From Adenophora triphylla var. japonica (taxonomy: Eukaryota; Streptophyta; Magnoliopsida; Asterales; Campanulaceae): 64,000 nt of DNA. The stretch spans positions 62,001 through 126,000 of the forward strand of contig JAFEMH010000747.1 of assembly GCA_022495995.1 (NCBI GenBank), in the 5' to 3' direction. Both the position numbers and the translations under genes were made by a program. Shown here piece by piece: positions 11,436 to 22,600 of this stretch; position 1 is the stretch's first letter, and each line of letters starts with the position of its first letter. The notes under the pieces were generated by a model that worked only from the letters and a program-made list of their open reading frames with translations, searched no databases and had not been told where the DNA came from.

Positions 11436-11590
11436 ACGGGACGGGACGGAATGGGCGGGACGGCACTATGTTGTCCCACGACGGAAACGGGACGAAACGA
11501 GACGGGACTAAAATACTCCGTCCCGTCCAGTTCCGTCCCATTTGTATGGCGGAACGGAACGTCCCGACGGGACCGTCCCAACTTGACGAC
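11436..11590. repeat. GGGAC-rich degenerate repeat, copy B
   Basis: Direct, imperfect copy of 10,838-10,985: it shares ATGTTGTCCCACGA and ACTAAAATACTCCGTC and continues with GTCCCGTC-rich sequence. The pair brackets about 450 bp. Confidence 0.6.
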
Positions 11591-11716
11591 TCTGTAGAGG
11601 GATCTAATAATACGGAGTAATATTAACAAAATAATTTTTGTTTTTAGTTTTACTTACCCTTTCACTTTATCATTTTACACTTTGAGCCCTAATAATATTG
11701 TTTTGGATTACAAATA

Positions 11717-13950
11717 GGGCAAATAGTAATTTGGTAACCTGGGCTTTACACATAGATAGCTGCAATATCCTACCTGAGTTTTAAAACGTGTCAATCTGAT
11801 TCCTAAGTTTGTCAATTATTGCAATCTGATTTCTAAGTTTAACAATTTGTTGCAATATGATGTAAAAAACAACAAATCCTTATTTTTTTTGGACGAAATG
11901 GAACATATGTACATGCCACATGACTTTTTAAAGGGTGATTTGGTCATTTCATGAGTCCCACACTTTGCACTCCCAAGCCATGTCACCAGCATCTTTGTCG
12001 GTCCCCGCCCCCCTCTCTGGTTTGGTCTCCAATTTCGGCACTCTGTGATTCCACTAATCATTCTATTCATTTACTGTGTTAAACTCAAGCACCAGTTTAC
12101 CAATCACGCAATAGCTAATAGAATCTCACCAACACTACAATCCACGCCGGCGAAACTTAAATCCTCCGGCAAACAACATTGTCGGCCAACTCTCCTTTTT
12201 TCACAGAACTCTGGACTGGTTCCAACTTTTTTCAGCGCTAACGATTGCCAATCTGTGATTTTCAATTTTTTTTCAGGCCATAACCAGTTACATCGTGGCA
12301 CATCGTGGCAGTAGGACCAAGCCTAGATGGTGCTATTTCAAAGGATGTGAATAGAGAGAGAAGACATAAGAGAGAAGAGGTTGGAGACAGGGCCGGCCCA
12401 AGGGGTGGGTCAGAATGGGCGATCGCCCAGGGCCCACGCTTGCTAGGGGCACAAATTTTATGTCTAGTATATTGTATAACACTTGTATTTTTTACTAATA
12501 TGCAATATTAGTGCAAAATAATTTAATAAGTAATGTGTTGATTTGATAATAAATGTGTTGATTTGATTGTAAGTGAGAAATAACTAAATAGCTAAATAGC
12601 TAAATAGGAGATAAATTTGAGCTCGAATAATTGAGGCCCCAATTATAAGTTTTCTTTACAAGTCTTATAAATTTATTTTTATTTGTATTTTATCTCTAAA
12701 CTATAAGATTAAATTTTAAGTATTCATGTTATACTATGTATAATATTTACTCACTCACTCTATCGCATAACATACTATATAATATACAGCAAATAGTAGA
12801 GCATGTGTTGTAAGTATGAAAAGTAAAGTAGTAAAGAAAAGTTGGGTAGTAAATACTAATTGGATTGTTGTTATGAGTGTGACAAGTAAGTATCATTGAA
12901 TAAATAATTACCATCAAGTTTCATTTTTAAATTATAACAATTGTTATGAGAAATCCAAAAAAGAAAGAAGTAACATTTATTATGAAACGGGGAGTATGTT
13001 TATAAGGTTCATAATCTTAAGATGTATTATATTTAATTTGAATCATAATTTTATTTATATATAACTCATAGAAAATCATAAAAAAATTTAATCTATTTAT
13101 AGATTTTTTTCTTCTATTTATAGATTATTGATTATGACTTTATAACCTTGCATTTGTTGTTATCTACAATCCAATCCAATCCAATGCATTTATATTTATA
13201 TTTATCTATAAATTTATTAATTATAAGTTTAAATTTTAGTTTTACATAACATCTCTCTTGGTCTCCCTTTCACTGGATCAAATAAAATAAATAAATTTGT
13301 CATACATAATCTCTGTTTCATATTTATTGTTTTCATACGTTTATATTACTTCTTTTTTAATTTCATCTTGCGTAATCGGTAAATATCTTTCAAATTTGAA
13401 GAAATAAAGTAATTTTTCTAGAAGGAGATGAGGGGGGAGGAGATGGAAGCGGAAAGATACAACAACGGCAGCGGTATGGTTGATGGTGTTGGGGTGGGGT
13501 AGACGGCCCTATGAGAGATAGGATGAGGTAAGGGATATAGGGTTTCGGGGGGGGGGGGGAGACCATAAAAAAGGGGTGGAAAAATTAGTTTTCTTTTTTC
13601 ATTTTGCCCCTTTATATCATGTTGAATACCTTAAGGAAAAAAAAGACGAGGGCTTATGTAAATTATTATTTTTTTTATCATTTTTGCCCCTTTATATTAT
13701 TAAATACCATTAATAAGATCAATAATGCAACATTTATTATTTTTATTCTTTATAAAATGACCAAATTGTCCCTTAAAAAGTCATGTGTCGTGTACATGTG
13801 TTTCATTTCGTCAAAAAATTAACGATTTGATAATTTTTACATCAGATTGCAACAATTGACAAACTTATGAATCAGATTGACAGGTTTTAAAACTTAGATA
13901 GAGTAATGCAATTATGTGTAAAATTCAGATTACCATATTGCAATTTTCCC
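11717..13950. mobile_element. Non-autonomous DNA element with long terminal inverted repeats (MULE-like)
   Basis: The segments 11,717-11,965 and 13,733-13,950 are inverted copies of each other over more than 200 bp. Shared blocks include TTTTAAAACGTGTCAATCTG (left) against its reverse complement at about 13,882, CATGACTTTTTAA and GATTTGGTCATTT. The outer tips read GGGCAAATAGTAATTTGG and, reversed, GGGAAAATTGCAATATGG. Long TIRs with no transposase inside suggest a Mutator-like non-autonomous element. The 9-bp flanks (11,708-11,716 and 13,951-13,959) match poorly, so an intact target-site duplication is not shown. The interior holds a nested MITE, a CAGGGCCGGCCC-containing stretch at 12,390 that may be a hAT-type fragment, and a G-run near 13,545. 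No gene is supported in it. Confidence 0.6.
12748..12996. mobile_element. Stowaway-like MITE nested in the long-TIR element
   Basis: The left end reads TACTCACTCACTCTATCGC and the right end GAAACGGGGAGTA. Reversed, the right end (TACTCCCCGTTTC) is the usual Stowaway TACTCCCTCCGT-type end. Length is about 250 bp, bounded by TA, AT-rich inside. Confidence 0.45.
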
Positions 13951-14175
13951 CTTAAAATGTCTTAGATCTTTCTATTTTTCCCTTAAAATTTTGATCACAT
14001 GCAATGAACATTACTAATTTAGTTAAAAAAAAAAAAAGCAAGAGAGTTGCTGATAATAACCGCGAATGCAAAAAAGTCGAATGTGTTAGATTTTAATAAA
14101 AGAGTTTGCTGATCAAATCCAGACGACAACTGAATAGTTGAATTTTTTAATTTTTTTCTTTCATAAGGATACATG
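13951..14175. other. AT-rich spacer, nothing recognised
   Basis: Homopolymer A runs and no coding signal. Confidence 0.5.
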
Positions 14176-14453
14176 CTCCCTCCGTCCCAATAATAAGTTC
14201 ACCATTTTGGCTTCGGCACGCAAATTAAGGAAATTGGTGAGTGGAGAAAATGTTGTGAGTGTAATAGTAAAATAGGAGAGAGAATGAGTGGAGGAAATAG
14301 TAAATTTGAAAAATATTTTGAGTGTAATAGTAAAATAGGAGAGAGAATGAGTGGGTGAAATAGTAAAGATTCTTTGCCATTTTAAGAAAAGTAAAGCTTT
14401 AAACGGGACACCCGTTTTGACAAAAAGTGAAGTTATTAATGAGACGAAGGGAG
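14176..14453. mobile_element. Stowaway-like MITE
   Basis: The left end is CTCCCTCCGTCCCAATAATA and the right end GAGACGAAGGGAG followed by TA; the ends are inverted copies of each other. Inside, a segment of about 65 bp containing GTGTAATAGTAAAATAGGAG is present twice in tandem (near 14,258 and 14,321). It has no coding capacity. Confidence 0.65.
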
Positions 14454-14685
14454 TATATAACATTAAAAGCACTATGCAATAACATTTTTTTTTATTTTCA
14501 TTGGGATAATTAAATTAATATAAAATTGCAGGTCAAAGTCACATGAAAGTTTTGTTTTGTTTTTTTTTTTAAAAAAGGGGACTAAATAGTTCCATACTTG
14601 CATCGCACATGTCGTACACTAGTGTAACTAAATTAGACAACCTCCTTCAAACATATCGAGTTCTGCTTCGTTCATAATCATTTCT
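14454..14685. other. AT-rich flank left of E2, nothing recognised
   Basis: AT-rich DNA with homopolymer runs. It ends in the CGATA copy that marks the E2 insertion site. Confidence 0.5.
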
Positions 14686-14690
14686 CGATA
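14686..14690. other. E2 target-site duplication, left copy (CGATA)
   Basis: CGATA directly before the 5' LTR, repeated directly after the 3' LTR at 27,371-27,375. Confidence 0.85.
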
Positions 14691-15553
14691 TAATGAGCCC
14701 GGACCAGCTAGACCGGGCCCAAGCTCGGTCTGGTCCAAAGGCCCAGTATGACGTGGCGTTCCCTAGACCGCCAAAGTCAAGACCGCGGACAGATAGACAC
14801 CTAAGGTCAAGACCGCGTTCCTCTCATCATCATCCTACCCCAGTCCGGTGGAATCCTGACCGAGAGCCTGGTGACCGCAAGAGTTGTGACCGCAGCATCC
14901 GTGCCCGCGTCAATTATCATTGATTGCGCCTAAGATGTTGACCGCGATCTCATACCAGACTCCCGGTTATCCCACCAGACTCCCAGTTGATATCAAGGCT
15001 TACTGAGCAAGTTACCTTACTGGCTCTGACATACAAGTAGTCGGCTCACTCCCATCACATTTAATGTGGCTCAGTCAGGCGCCTACCAAAGCATTCAATG
15101 CGCCGCGCCGAATACACGGCTCCTGTCCACATCAGCGACATTCCCTATGACAGTGAATCTTCCTTCCCTGACAGACCCAATCAGATGCGGACACGTGTAT
15201 ATGGTCAAAGGCTAAAGTGCCCCTTAGGGCTGACCTCATGTCTTACGTCAGCGAGCAGCTCCCCATTGCTTATAAATAGAAGACCTTTGTCCCCTTGGAC
15301 TAGGTAAGTTCAAGATATACATTGTAAGCCATATTACTCTAAAATCCTAAACACACACATACTCTCAAGGCATTCCAAGCCTTCTAAATCTCAGTGATTT
15401 TACTCTCACACCCGAGTGCCTGAGTTGGATTAACATCAAATTTTGAGCGTAACGGTGCTTCATTTGTGTTGTGTTCATAGGTACATTACCCACTAAATAT
15501 ATCCTGCCAAATATCCTTGAATCATTCTGACCCTGATTTGTTTGGCGTCATCA
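14691..15553 (+). repeat. E2 5' LTR
   Basis: It begins TAATGAGCCCGG (the usual TG has become TA; the 3' copy keeps TG) and ends GGCGTCATCA. A TATA-like TATAAATAG lies near 15,271. It holds six GACCGC words. Confidence 0.93.
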
Positions 15554-15554
15554 A

Positions 15555-15573
15555 TGGTTCCATTCCGGGAAAC
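15555..15573 (+). other. E2 primer-binding site
   Basis: TGGTTCCATTCCGGGAAAC begins one base after the LTR end. It starts with TGG, as expected for pairing with the CCA end of a tRNA. I cannot name the tRNA with confidence. Confidence 0.6.
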
Positions 15574-15671
15574 GTCATTTGTTTCTCGTAAAATTTTTGT
15601 TTTCAGACACCCATCGTGTTCTAAACAGCTGACTGTCAAAAAGCCTTTCTTTTTCAGTCATTTTTTCAAAC

Positions 15672-17427
15672 ATGTCTAGAATTCTGGAAAATGCCGGTCA
15701 TTTAACCATCCAAGAGGATGACCAGGCCACCCCTTCCAACGTCAATAAGGATAAGCCAAGCACCTCCGTTTTTCAGAGAATGGGGGCCCATTCTCAAAGT
15801 CTTAACAGCCTCTCCCCAGCTCAAAAGGTTCTAAGGAGGCTGACAGATGAAGCCCGAGCCGAAAAAGCCCAAGCCCTCCTAAACAACAGCCCAAAAACTC
15901 CCAACGCTCCTATAAAAGCTGCCCTCACCCCCCCCCCAAATACTCCCCTCTCCCTTGAACAGATCCTGAAGAGGCAGAAGATTCTAGCCGCCAAGTCCAA
16001 GCTGGTCGCGGAGGCCATGACCATCAACGACGCTCAGATGGACTTATTTGAGATGGAAGCAAATGGCGGAGTACCACTCCCAGAAGGGTCACAAAGGTTC
16101 TCCCAACGAGCCCCCGCTAACTCGATTGCTAGTCAAGCTAGGGGCAAAACGGGCTGAACCAATCCTCTATCGCGGTCAGAAGGCAAGAAGTGTGGTAGAA
16201 GTGGATGATAGCGAGGAGAGAGGAGAGGAAACACAGTTAAATCGCCGTGCAAAGTCCCAAGCCAGACCCTTGGCTTATGTCGGGGAGAAGGTCGTGATTC
16301 CACGTGCTAAAAAACCAAGGGTTGATGATCAGAACCCCGAGTTTGTCAAGTTCATGCATGAGAAGTGGGAGACCCACCAAAAAACGGCCCAGAGGTGTGG
16401 CGGCACAATGGATGCCTTCAGCGACAAGATTGCTCAGGCACCCATTCTGAAAGGGAAGCTCCCCCAGATGGAAACATATGATGGCTCTAAAAATGCCAAA
16501 AGCCATATGGGGCGGTTTGAGGGACAGATGGCCCTATTCTCATCAGACGAGGCGATAATGTACAAGGCCTTAGCTGCAACTTTCATGAGCAAGGCCCTAT
16601 CCGGGATGTTGGCCCTCAAGCTCAGGTCCATCAAAACCTACAGCTAGTTCAGGCACCTTTTCTTGAACGCATTTGCCGGGGCAGGCGAGCCCACAAGACC
16701 AAAGACAGATCTTGTCCGTGTCAAGCAGGCCGCAAATGAGACCACCAAAAGCTACATCTCTCGATTCCGAAAAATGAGCGAGCAGATTGTGGATTTGGAA
16801 GAGGGTGACATCAGGCTCTGCTTTGAGGGCGGTCTCACCTCCTCGTTCCTCAAAATGAATTTTGCCTCCAACCGGAAGGAGGAGATGTATGAGAGGTCCT
16901 CTGCCATTGCCTCAGCCGAGGAGCCAAACGAGGCCACTCCCCGAGCCCCTGTTAAGGAGAGAATCAGCCAAGTCCAGGAGACCGGCCAGGAAGCTGCTCG
17001 TGGCAATAACCAGGGCAAGAACAGTAGCCGTGGGATGGACAAGCTCCGAAAAATCACGAAGGAAATAGTATTTACTCCCCTCACCGATGCGCGAGCAGTA
17101 ATCATGAGAGCCATGGAACTGCCCCCTCCTCCCCCCATGGGCCAAAAGCCAAATGAGAGGAGCAGGGCTAAATTCTGTGAGTACCACAATGATCACGATC
17201 ACACTACTGAGGATTGCTTCCAATTGAAGCGAATCATTCAGCAGAGGATCAATGACGGGGAGTTGACAAAGTGGGTCAAGGGCCATGACAATGCCACCAA
17301 TAATAATAATCCCCCGCGGACACGAACACCACGTGGTCCCGAGAGGAGGGAGAGAGACAACGATGATGATGAGTTGGGTGACTATGAGATAAATTTCATT
17401 GGAGAGGAGCTTCCATCCAACAAATAG
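15672..17427 (+). pseudogene. E2 gag (broken)
   Basis: Gag starts at the ATG at 15,672 (MSRILENAGHLTIQ). A frameshift lies near 16,060-16,150: the first frame ends at 16,157 and homology continues in the frame of 16,048-16,647. An in-frame TAG (16,645-16,647) follows, probably from CAG. The last part, to 17,427, has the capsid-like FRKMSEQIVDLEEGDI and the nucleocapsid-like knuckle KFCEYHNDHDHTTEDCFQLK. Gag would form the cytoplasmic particle and package RNA. After the TAG at 17,425-17,427 the same frame runs straight into the protease region. Confidence 0.85.
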
Positions 17428-17463
17428 CTCTCCCTCCAGATCCGAACCTTAGAGAAGATTTTC

Positions 17464-18411
17464 TTGATTCCCCCAATGGCTCGGGAAGAAGAGCAAGAGA
17501 TTGGGTTCAAAAGGAGTGAACTTGCCACCTCCCTCTTTCACTCTACCCAGCCGCTCACCCTCCGCATGAGGATTAACGGGGCAAATATTGGCCGAGTTTT
17601 AATCGATACAGGCGCGGCCAGGGATATACTCTACTACCATACTCTGGTAGGCATGAGGATGACCGAGGCTAACCTGACTCTATATGCGGGCATGCTGGAG
17701 GGGTTCACCAATCACGCCGCTGGGGTAAAGGGGACGATAGTGTTTGAAGTGACTATTGGGGTAAAGCCCATGCAGAAGTCAGCCAAAATTACTTTTATGG
17801 TGGTTGATCTTCCTTCCCAATACAATGCCATTCTCGGCGTAACTGCTCAGGCCGAATTGGGAATAGTTGCTTCCGTTCCCCACCAAAGGGTGAAATTTAA
17901 CACCCCGGGCGGGGTTGCCACAATAAAAAACCGGCCAGGAGATTCCTCAGAACCTTTGGAGGAAAAAAGGAAAACGGATAAAGGCCAGACATCCTGCCCG
18001 CAGAAAGAGGGCGAGGACAAATTGAGAAAAGGGAAATCCCATGAACTTGTTCTGGCACCCATTCCTATTGGCATGCTTTCTTTCCATTCCACAAAGGTGG
18101 AGCTCAAGACGAGCAGGAAGGCCAAGAAGTTGGCCCCTATTGAGGGAGGTTATATTGATAGGGGGATTGAAGGAAAGATTGATCGAGAGGTCATATATTC
18201 CATGGCAGCGCTGGCCGGAGTCCATGCCAGCCCCCCAGCCATTATCATAGACTCCTTGCATAATCGTGAAATCAGCGACCTCCGGCCTAACAACGAGATC
18301 GAGGAAGTGGTAATCAACTTCCACTACCCCGAAAGCAAGCTGAGCAAGGCGAGCTGTAAAGTCCCCAGAGGAGAGAAGGATCTTGATCGATTTCCTTTGA
18401 GAAAATTGTGA
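17464..18411 (+). pseudogene. E2 aspartic protease region
   Basis: It is in the same frame as the end of gag. Near nt 17,598-17,640 it reads VLIDTGAARDILYY, the D-T-G active site of retropepsin-type proteases. Then come LEGFTNHAAGVKGTI and YNAILGVTAQAELGIVASV, typical of Tat proteases. The long tail leads towards reverse transcriptase, and homology jumps to another frame near 18,390, so an indel lies there. The protease would release gag and pol products inside the particle. Confidence 0.88.
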
Positions 18412-18412
18412 T

Positions 18413-19421
18413 ATGTTCGCCTGGAGGGTGGAGGATATGCAAGGAATCAGCGAGGACGTGATCCTCCACAAAATCAATGATGACCCATCCTTCAAGAACA
18501 TTCACCAAAAATCGAGATACTTCTCTCCGGAGAAAGAAGTAGCGATCAAGGAAGAGGTTGAGAAGTTACTTAAAGCGGGGATAATTAAGGAGATCTCCTA
18601 CCCCAAGTGGCTAGCGAATGTAGTCATGGTCAAAAAGGCCAATGACAAATGGATGATGTGCGTTGATTTCACGGATCTCAACAAAGCATGCCCCAAAGAT
18701 TGCTTCCCTCTTCCTCGCATAGACAGATTGGTGGATTCAATAGCCAGTCATAGAGTATTGAGCTTCATAGACGCATACTCCGGCTATCACCAGATAAAGA
18801 TGGCTCCCGAAGATGTCCCCTCAGTAGCTTTCATCGCTACGGGCAAGACATACTGTTACATAATGATGCCCTTCGGGCTGAAAAATGTAGGAGCCACCTA
18901 CCAGCGAATGGTCAATATTGTCTTTAAAAATCAATTGGGCAGAAACCTTGAGGCCTACATTGATGACATGGTTATAAAGACGAGAGAAAACTCCCACGAG
19001 CTCAATGTGGAGGAAACTTTCTCAAACTTGCGCCACAACAACATGAAGCGAATCCCCTAAAATGTGTATTTGGGGTAAAGGCAGCAAGTTCACAGGATTC
19101 ATGGGCAACCAGCGGGGAATCGAAGCCAATCCGAAAAAAATTCAAGCGCTGTTGGACATGAGGCCTCCTGCCTGCGTGAAAGATGTGCAAAAGCTAAACG
19201 GGTGCATCACCGCACTAGGCCGATTTATCTCGCGGTCAGCAGAGAGATGCCTCCCCTTCTTCAAAACTCTAAAAGGGGGGAAGAAAGCTGACAAATTTGC
19301 ATGGAGTCACGACTACCGTCAAGCTTTTAAAGAAGTAAAGAGATACCTCGGGCGGCCCCTCTACTCGGCGGCCGGTGCCGGAAGAGCTTTTACATTTTTA
19401 GCGATTCTTGATCCGGCGTGA
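18413..19421 (+). pseudogene. E2 reverse transcriptase (two frames)
   Basis: It starts at MFAWRVEDMQGISEDV. Reverse transcriptase motifs are MCVDFTDLNKACPKDCF, MPFGLKNVGATYQRM and the catalytic YIDDMVIKTR near 18,958. A frameshift near 19,055 moves homology to 19,062-19,421, with TGFMGNQRGIEANPKKIQAL and the thumb LNGCITALGRFISRSAERC. A second frameshift near 19,415 separates it from RNase H. The domain order and spacing are normal for gypsy pol. Confidence 0.9.
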
Positions 19422-20233
19422 GGCTAGCTGTTCTTGTAAGGGAGAAAAATAACTCCAAAAAACCAGTTTATTATGTATCTAAGGCAATGTCCGCCGTAGA
19501 AGGGAGTTATTTAAATATAGAGAAATTAGCTTACGCCTTGCTTGTATCTGCTCGAAAATTAAGAGCCTACTTTTCTGCACATCCTATAACTGTACTTACT
19601 GAGGCCCCGCTTAGAAAGGTTTTACATAAAACAGAGTCCTCGGGGAGAATTCTAGCTTGGTCTATAGAGCTCACTGAGTTCCAGATCACCTACTCCCCGA
19701 GAAGGATAATCAAAGCACAGGCCTTAGCTGATTTTGTAGCAGAATCGTTATTTAAGCTAGAGGACACACACAGGGAAGAGAAAGCGAACGAGTCGAAGAA
19801 GCCCAAGAAAGCTCGAGCACGAAATTATACGGCCCCAGAGCGTCCAGAAGAAGTGTGGACTTTATTCGTGGACGGCTCTGCGAGCAAGTTAATGAGTGGA
19901 GCGGGCATACTCTTGATCGCATCATGCGAGGAAAAATTCAAAAGAGCCTTGAGATTCAAATTCGAAGCTTTGAACAATCAGGCTGAGTATGAAACGATTA
20001 TAGCAGGCATGGAATTGGCCAGAGACTTGGGAGTTCAGAATATTGAGATCAATAGTGACTCTCAGCTCATAGTAAATCAAATTAAGGGGGAGTATGACAC
20101 AATCAACCCAGTGGTAACTCAGTACTGTGGTCTAGCAAAAACCCTTATCAAAAATTTCACCTACTATGAGCTGAATCAAGTTATGAGAGAGGAAAACACA
20201 GATGCTCACCTCCTCTCCAGAATAACCGATTAA
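19418..20233 (+). pseudogene. E2 RNase H
   Basis: It begins in the connection region (VREKNNSKKPVYYVSKAM) and contains the RNase H residues in FVDGSASKLMSGAGILL, NNQAEYETIIAGMELA and SDSQLIVNQIKGEY. It degrades the RNA strand of the RNA/DNA hybrid. TAA at 20,231-20,233 interrupts the frame, but the same frame continues to integrase, so this is a nonsense change and not a real end. Confidence 0.9.
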
Positions 20234-21565
20234 GAAGTCGTAGACTTAGAGACGGATTGCCAGATAGAATTCACGGAGAGACCTGCTATAGATCGGATTC
20301 AGATAAACAATATTGAGGATCAAGTAAGGGATTGGGTAGATGAGATCAAGGATTACATCGAGAAGCAAACCCTCCCCGAGGATGCAGCAAAGACTAGAAC
20401 TATTGGAAAGGTGTCCGCGAAATACCTCATCCTGGATGGAGTATTATTTCGACGATCATTCACCAAGCCTTTGCTGAGATGCGTCAAAACTCATATGGTC
20501 ACCAATTTACTCTATGAGGTCCATGAGGGAGTTTGTGGTGGACATCCCGGTGCTCGCACTCTCTCAGACAAGATTAAATTTCAAGGATTTTATTGGCCTA
20601 CGATGAGGAGAGATGCGCAAGAGTACATGAGAAAGTGTGACAAATGACAGCGATTTGCGGACATCCCTAGACTACCATCAATAGAGCAGACTTTGGTTGT
20701 ACCATCGTGGCCGTTTGATACGTGGGGGATTGATCTAATTGGACCGTTCCCACCTGCTCGAGGAAGTATTAAGTATGCTGTCGTGGCCGTGGACTATTTT
20801 ACCAAGTGGACAGAAGCAAAGGGCTTAGCCACTATCTCCGAGGAGAATGTTATTAATTTCGTCCACGATCACATCTATTGCCGATTTGGGGTTCCACGAG
20901 TAATAATTTTGGACAATGGCACTCAGTTCTCCGCAAAATTCATAGCTGAATGTGAGAGAATGAAAGTACAACATCGCCAGTCCGCAGTTGCATATCCCCA
21001 AGGGAACGGCCAAGCTGAGGCCGCGAACAAGTTAGTCCTGACCGCCTTAAAGAAAAATTTGGAAGGACGAGGAGGATGATGGTTGGACGAGCTCCAGACC
21101 GCGTTATGGGTTGTCCGCATGACGATCCAAAATTCAACAGGAGAAACTCCTTTCTCGCTCACGTATGGGTCAGAGGCAATGGCTCCAGTTGAGGTAGCCC
21201 TACCCTCGTACAGAGTCACATACTTCGATGAGTCTCAAAATGAGGCAAACAGAATGTATGACCTGGACAATCTCGAAGAAAAGAGAATACGAGCAAATGA
21301 AAAAATGGTGAACTACAAGCAAAAGGCGAAGAAGCACCATGATAAAAGAGTGAATAGAAGAAGTTTTTCAGTTGGAGATTGGGTACTCAAAAACGTTGAG
21401 GTACAAGGGACCCAAGCCGGTTTCAACAAACTCTCCCCGAAATGGGAAAGACCGTACGAAGTTACCCAAATAATCAAAGAGGGTACCTACATAATGCGGA
21501 CAAAGGAAGGAAAAGACCTCAAGCACGCGTGGAACAGCGATCACCTTAGAAAGTATTTCTTTTAA
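20234..21565 (+). pseudogene. E2 integrase, one frame with two internal stops
   Basis: In frame with RNase H. The zinc-binding segment VHEGVCGGHPGARTL to KCDK is cut by TGA at 20,645-20,647, exactly where the last zinc ligand Cys is expected. The core has WGIDLIGPFPPARGS and LDNGTQFSAKF, and the third catalytic residue in YPQGNGQAEAANK. A second TGA is at 21,077-21,079 (before WLDELQTALWVVRM). The C-terminus ends LKHAWNSDHLRKYFF, like E1. There is no chromodomain. Confidence 0.9.
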
Positions 21566-22600
21566 AATCATTTTTTTAAGGATGATAGAGGCAATGAATG
21601 TATGAATATTGAATCAATTTTTGTTCAAAATTAGTGTTAAAACTGTAGTAGCAATCTTCCCACCAGCCTCAAAAGCTAAAGTGGATGCCCGCAAGCGGAC
21701 GTCGGTAGGTTAAAGGGCCAACATAAGAGCCCCTACCTATCGATGTGCAAAGATCCATTACGATCGCACGCCTATATGGGTACAAAGGCCATTAAGCCCG
21801 TACTCGATCGCAGACAAGATACTCTGTCCTGTCCGCATGAACCACCAGAAACTTGTGGATATAGATGCAAGTGGGGACAAAGGCCAAAGTCTGGACCCAC
21901 TAAATGCGCGAATTAGGTGGCTGTTACTTGTATGCCTGTATGTATAAAGGCCAATATATGAGCCCGGTACATGATCGCCACAAGACTCCAAAGAGTCAAA
22001 CCGCATGAACCACCAATCGTGGATACGTAGGTTAAAGGGCCAATATGTCCCTACCTACTGTTGCGTAGAATATTGCCTCATGGCCGCAATCTACAAGCCC
22101 TATGAAAGTAGCTTGCCTTGGCGCTTTTAAACTTACACCACGGATCACAAATTTGGAAAAATAAGTGTAAATGGAAGGGAGTGATCAAAGAAGTTTTAAA
22201 AAAGTCAAATAGCAAATGGGGTTAAGGCCTCAAAATTTGTCCCAAGGCCATGACAAACGTGATCATAGTGAAATAGGGCTGACTCTCATAAAAAATCCAA
22301 GAGATTTTGAATACAGGGTTAGGAAAACTCATAAACGCGGGCAGAAGGCCTCTTATGCCTATGACCGCGAAAAAGAGTCCAAAACAGTCAATCCGAGTCT
22401 GAAAAGCTGAAAAAAGGAAGAGCAAGAGCACATTGCAAAAACTTGAAACAGCCAAAAATAAAGACAAGGCAAGAGTGATTGAAAAATACTTCTATTAATA
22501 GATAAAACGATTTACAGAATCCTACAATCTATTACAACAAAAGAAAAAAAATAAAATCCTAAGCTACAGGTTGGTCAGAGGGAGCGGTCTCTTTGGCAGC
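21566..22600. repeat. E2 spacer with degenerate repeat units
   Basis: No gene. Blocks such as CCGCATGAACCACC (21,833 and 22,002), GTAGGTTAAAGGGCCAA (21,705 and 22,026) and AAAGGCCAATATATGAGCCC (near 21,950, with a diverged form near 21,785) recur, suggesting old tandem duplication of a unit of about 170 bp. The spacer lies between two convergent genes. Confidence 0.5.

Noticed and set aside
12390..12660. A complete hAT element starting at CAGGGCCGGCCC
   Set aside because: I could not find the matching opposite end or an 8-bp duplication, so it is only mentioned within the long-TIR element.
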